Positions 61,878 to 64,000 of a DNA stretch of 64,000 bases are shown here, piece after piece; position 1 is the first letter of the stretch; every line of letters begins with the position of its first letter. The DNA is from Oidiodendron maius Zn (lineage: Eukaryota; Ascomycota; Leotiomycetes; Myxotrichaceae). A model generated the notes under the pieces. It did no database searches and was not told the origin of the DNA. It saw nothing but the letters and a program-made list of their open reading frames with translations. The stretch spans positions 262,044 to 326,043 of the forward strand of contig KN832874.1 of assembly GCA_000827325.1 (NCBI GenBank), given 5' to 3'. Both the position numbers and the translations under genes were made by a program.

Positions 61878-62738
61878 GGCATCCTGCACTATACCCGGTT
61901 CCACCCAATTCATGCATTCCTTCTTATTTATGTAATGCTTGTGTTTTCTGGTGAAAGCCCCAATTTCCTGATGGGGAATCACCAACACGCACATTACTAT
62001 TCTAAACTCTACTGAAAAAATTTCAACTCACAAGTATCACTCCCGTATCAAAAAAAAAATCTAGAATTTAAGGAGATAGCTGTTTACCTATATGACTCTT
62101 ATTGTGTAACTAACTAGCAATAATACAAGTTTTGATTGAGAGTAGAAAGGCACGGAGTACACCTTCTCGGGTGTGGGACCAGACAGCTGTGAACATCCAA
62201 ATCTTGTCTGTCGTCAAGATTTTTGTTATTTGGTCAGATGATCAATTTTGTGCCTAGTGGGTAATTGTTGCTCCTAATATGAATACCAATCAATAATTGG
62301 CTAAAGATATCGGGAAAGACGTAACGTGAGGTATACTGATGCTCTTTCATAATTGATTTGACCACTTAAATCTCTAACTATGAGTTCAGGGCCTTTTTGG
62401 TTGCGGATGAAGACTTAGGGAATTTAGTATGCTTATTGGATAGCCTTGCCTATGTGCTTTCCACTGGGAGACAGAAGTTTGAATTCTCACAAATTAAGCA
62501 GAGAGTAAACACCGAGGGAATTTTATTAGACTGTTAATACTAACTAAATGCTTCTTCCTACGAGAATCTTAGAACTATGCGAAAGAGTTAAGCCTGAGAG
62601 CAGAAATTGCTACTGGACACTGATACTTGAGGTAGAAAACAAAACATCCAATCTGACTATCTAACTATCTAACTATCTAAAATGTTATGCCCTCTCGTCT
62701 CACTACAAGTGTTGTAGCCTTATACATGAGCATATTAA
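61878..62738. other. AT-rich non-coding stretch
   Basis: Nothing coding is visible between the helicase relic and the dynamin-like gene. An 8-bp repeat lies at 62657-62680. Confidence 0.4.
62657..62680. repeat. 8-bp tandem repeat CTATCTAA, three copies
   Basis: Three exact copies lie about 60 bp beyond the stop of the dynamin-like gene, within its likely 3' UTR. Confidence 0.9.
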
Positions 62739-64000
62739 TTAGTCATCAAGCCCCTTTGTCCTCCTCAAAGCCAAATCAGCTATATTTTTCGCCTGTTTAA
62801 GTCGTTGAATTTTATCCTCTAATTCTTTTCGGATCTTGATAACAGACTCGTCCTCCGCGCCCAAACTTTCTTGTTCTTCTCTAGAGAGACCCAAGATGAA
62901 CTCCTGTGATAGGCCCAAAAGTGGTCCCTTCTTATCTTGCAGAAACGGTTCTGCAATACGATGCGTAACATAAAACAGATAATCCTCACGGGCAACCTAA
63001 ATACATCTTAATACTGAGGAATTATTGGCATGATATCTTTGGCTTACTTCATAATATGCCTTTAATAGATCATGAATCTCATCTTCCTTGTTTTGAACTC
63101 CGCTAGGATGCAACTGGTCGAATAGATCAGTTATATTATTCAGATCTACAATGACCAAGTGAGCAGTGGGGTTTGACGTGGCATTGAGTTTTGGTGCGCC
63201 AAAGCCACTTGATGCACCAAAACCACCTGGTGCGCCAAAAGAAAAGGCAAGATTACTTGGCGCACCAAAACCGTTTGATGGCTGCGTGGCTTCGCCGCTT
63301 CGCTCCTTAAGATCCGTGTTTGATCCAAAGGACTGGAGAAAATTCACGGCCGGATGTGTTTTCTGATATCTTTCCAGAGCTGCTTTGAAGCGCAAGCGCT
63401 GCGCCTTCTTGACTTTCAGAACGAATGTCTCGTTGTTTGTGTGGAGCGGATTGGTAATTGATTCGTGGTAGAAGTCTTTGAGTTTTTGAATTGCACGACT
63501 GCCAGCTTCTTGCCTGAATTTCAAGATAAACTCTTCTAGTTCGACCTTCGTGTTAGTTGAAACTCCGTTTTCCTCGCACATGTGGCTGAGTATCCTCATT
63601 GCGACGTCGAATGTCTCCGAGATAAGAGTGTTCAGATACTCCTCGCCGAAGTAGACCCACTTGCTAGTTTGTTTCTTAAATAGGGGTTTTACGACCGCAG
63701 GATTCATCATTCCACTCAATTCCTCACCACGATTCTCGTAAATTTGGATCCGAATCTCTTTGTATAAAGGATTTCCAGTAGATTCAGAGTTTGAATTCTC
63801 CCCAATACTCAAAAAGGGATGGTAATGCCCATCGTTCTTGATATCTTCTGCGAACTCATCAGTTGCCATTCGTTCAAAGCCTCGCAGCTTCATATCAGCA
63901 GAGGGCAGATTTTCGGGAGATGTTAGAGCTTGCTGGGCGAGATGATTATACTCCCGTACAATATTCATCAGATATTGAAAGCGCTCTTGGGGTTCTTGTC
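62739..64000 (-). CDS. Dynamin-like GTPase, 3' part, with FG-rich insert (5' end outside window)
   Basis: The last two exons are seen: from the window edge to 63048, and 62996-62739. The upstream frame is open to base 64000 (ERFQYLMNIVREYN), so the GTPase domain lies beyond. The stalk region (PLYKEIRIQIYENRGEELSG, KQTSKWVYFGEEYLNTLI, VKKAQRLRFKAALERYQKTH) is followed by the GTPase effector domain (IHDLLKAYYEVAREDYLFYV), ending RRTKGLDD. This matches fungal dynamin-family proteins of the Mx/Vps1-like accessory type rather than Vps1 or Dnm1 themselves. An insert of about 45 residues between stalk and effector domain has GFGAP, SFGAP and GFGAS repeats, like nucleoporin FG repeats. Membrane remodelling is inferred from the family. 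Confidence 0.85.

Overview
The window is nuclear DNA of a filamentous ascomycete, most likely a Eurotiomycete (Onygenales or Eurotiales; the exact lineage is inference). Genes are dense and sit on both strands. They are split by short introns (mostly 45-80 bp, GT-AG, often with a CTAAC- or CTAAT-like branch site). Most of the proteins are conserved fungal housekeeping genes. I rebuilt the exons by hand from frame, splice sites and family knowledge; apart from the lipase with a frame break and the gene cut by the right edge, every spliced model has a length divisible by three.

Layout, 1-27 kb: GH63-type glycosidase (-), HMG-box regulator (-), RuvB-like helicase rvb1 (-), triple-KH RNA-binding protein (-), a long uncharacterised protein with a MYND-like zinc finger (+), a small uncharacterised gene (-), mitochondrial GrpE mge1 (+), a small conserved gene (+), and acetyl-CoA synthetase facA (-) with about 2 kb of gene-free upstream DNA.

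Layout, 27-57 kb: mitochondrial phenylalanyl-tRNA synthetase (-), dicarboxylate carrier (+), RNA polymerase II subunit Rpb3 (-), calcipressin (+), WDR62/MAPKBP1-like WD40 protein (+), large mitochondrial AAA ATPase (-), Mus7/Mms22 repair protein (-), a small membrane protein (+), a DUF726/TMCO4/Mil1-type lipase (+) with an apparent frame break, mitochondrial GatC (-), Sec17/alpha-SNAP (+), and an MDR-family oxidoreductase (-).

Layout, 57-64 kb: the texture changes to AT-rich sequence with few genes. It holds an unassigned ORF relic, an acyltransferase-3 membrane enzyme (-), a decayed C-terminal piece of a SNF2 helicase (+), short tandem repeats, and the 3' end of a dynamin-like GTPase (-) that carries an FG-rich insert. 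This looks like an accessory island.

Several gene products share a compartment (mge1, facA-linked acetate use, msf1, dic1, gatC and the AAA ATPase are mitochondrial or feed mitochondrial metabolism), but the gene order looks like ordinary fungal synteny and not an operon or cluster. I saw no complete transposon, CRISPR, rRNA or convincing tRNA. I did not find a clear new biological system. The best leads are the FG-insert dynamin, the helicase relic, the broken lipase, a 5-nt exon and a GC-AG intron.
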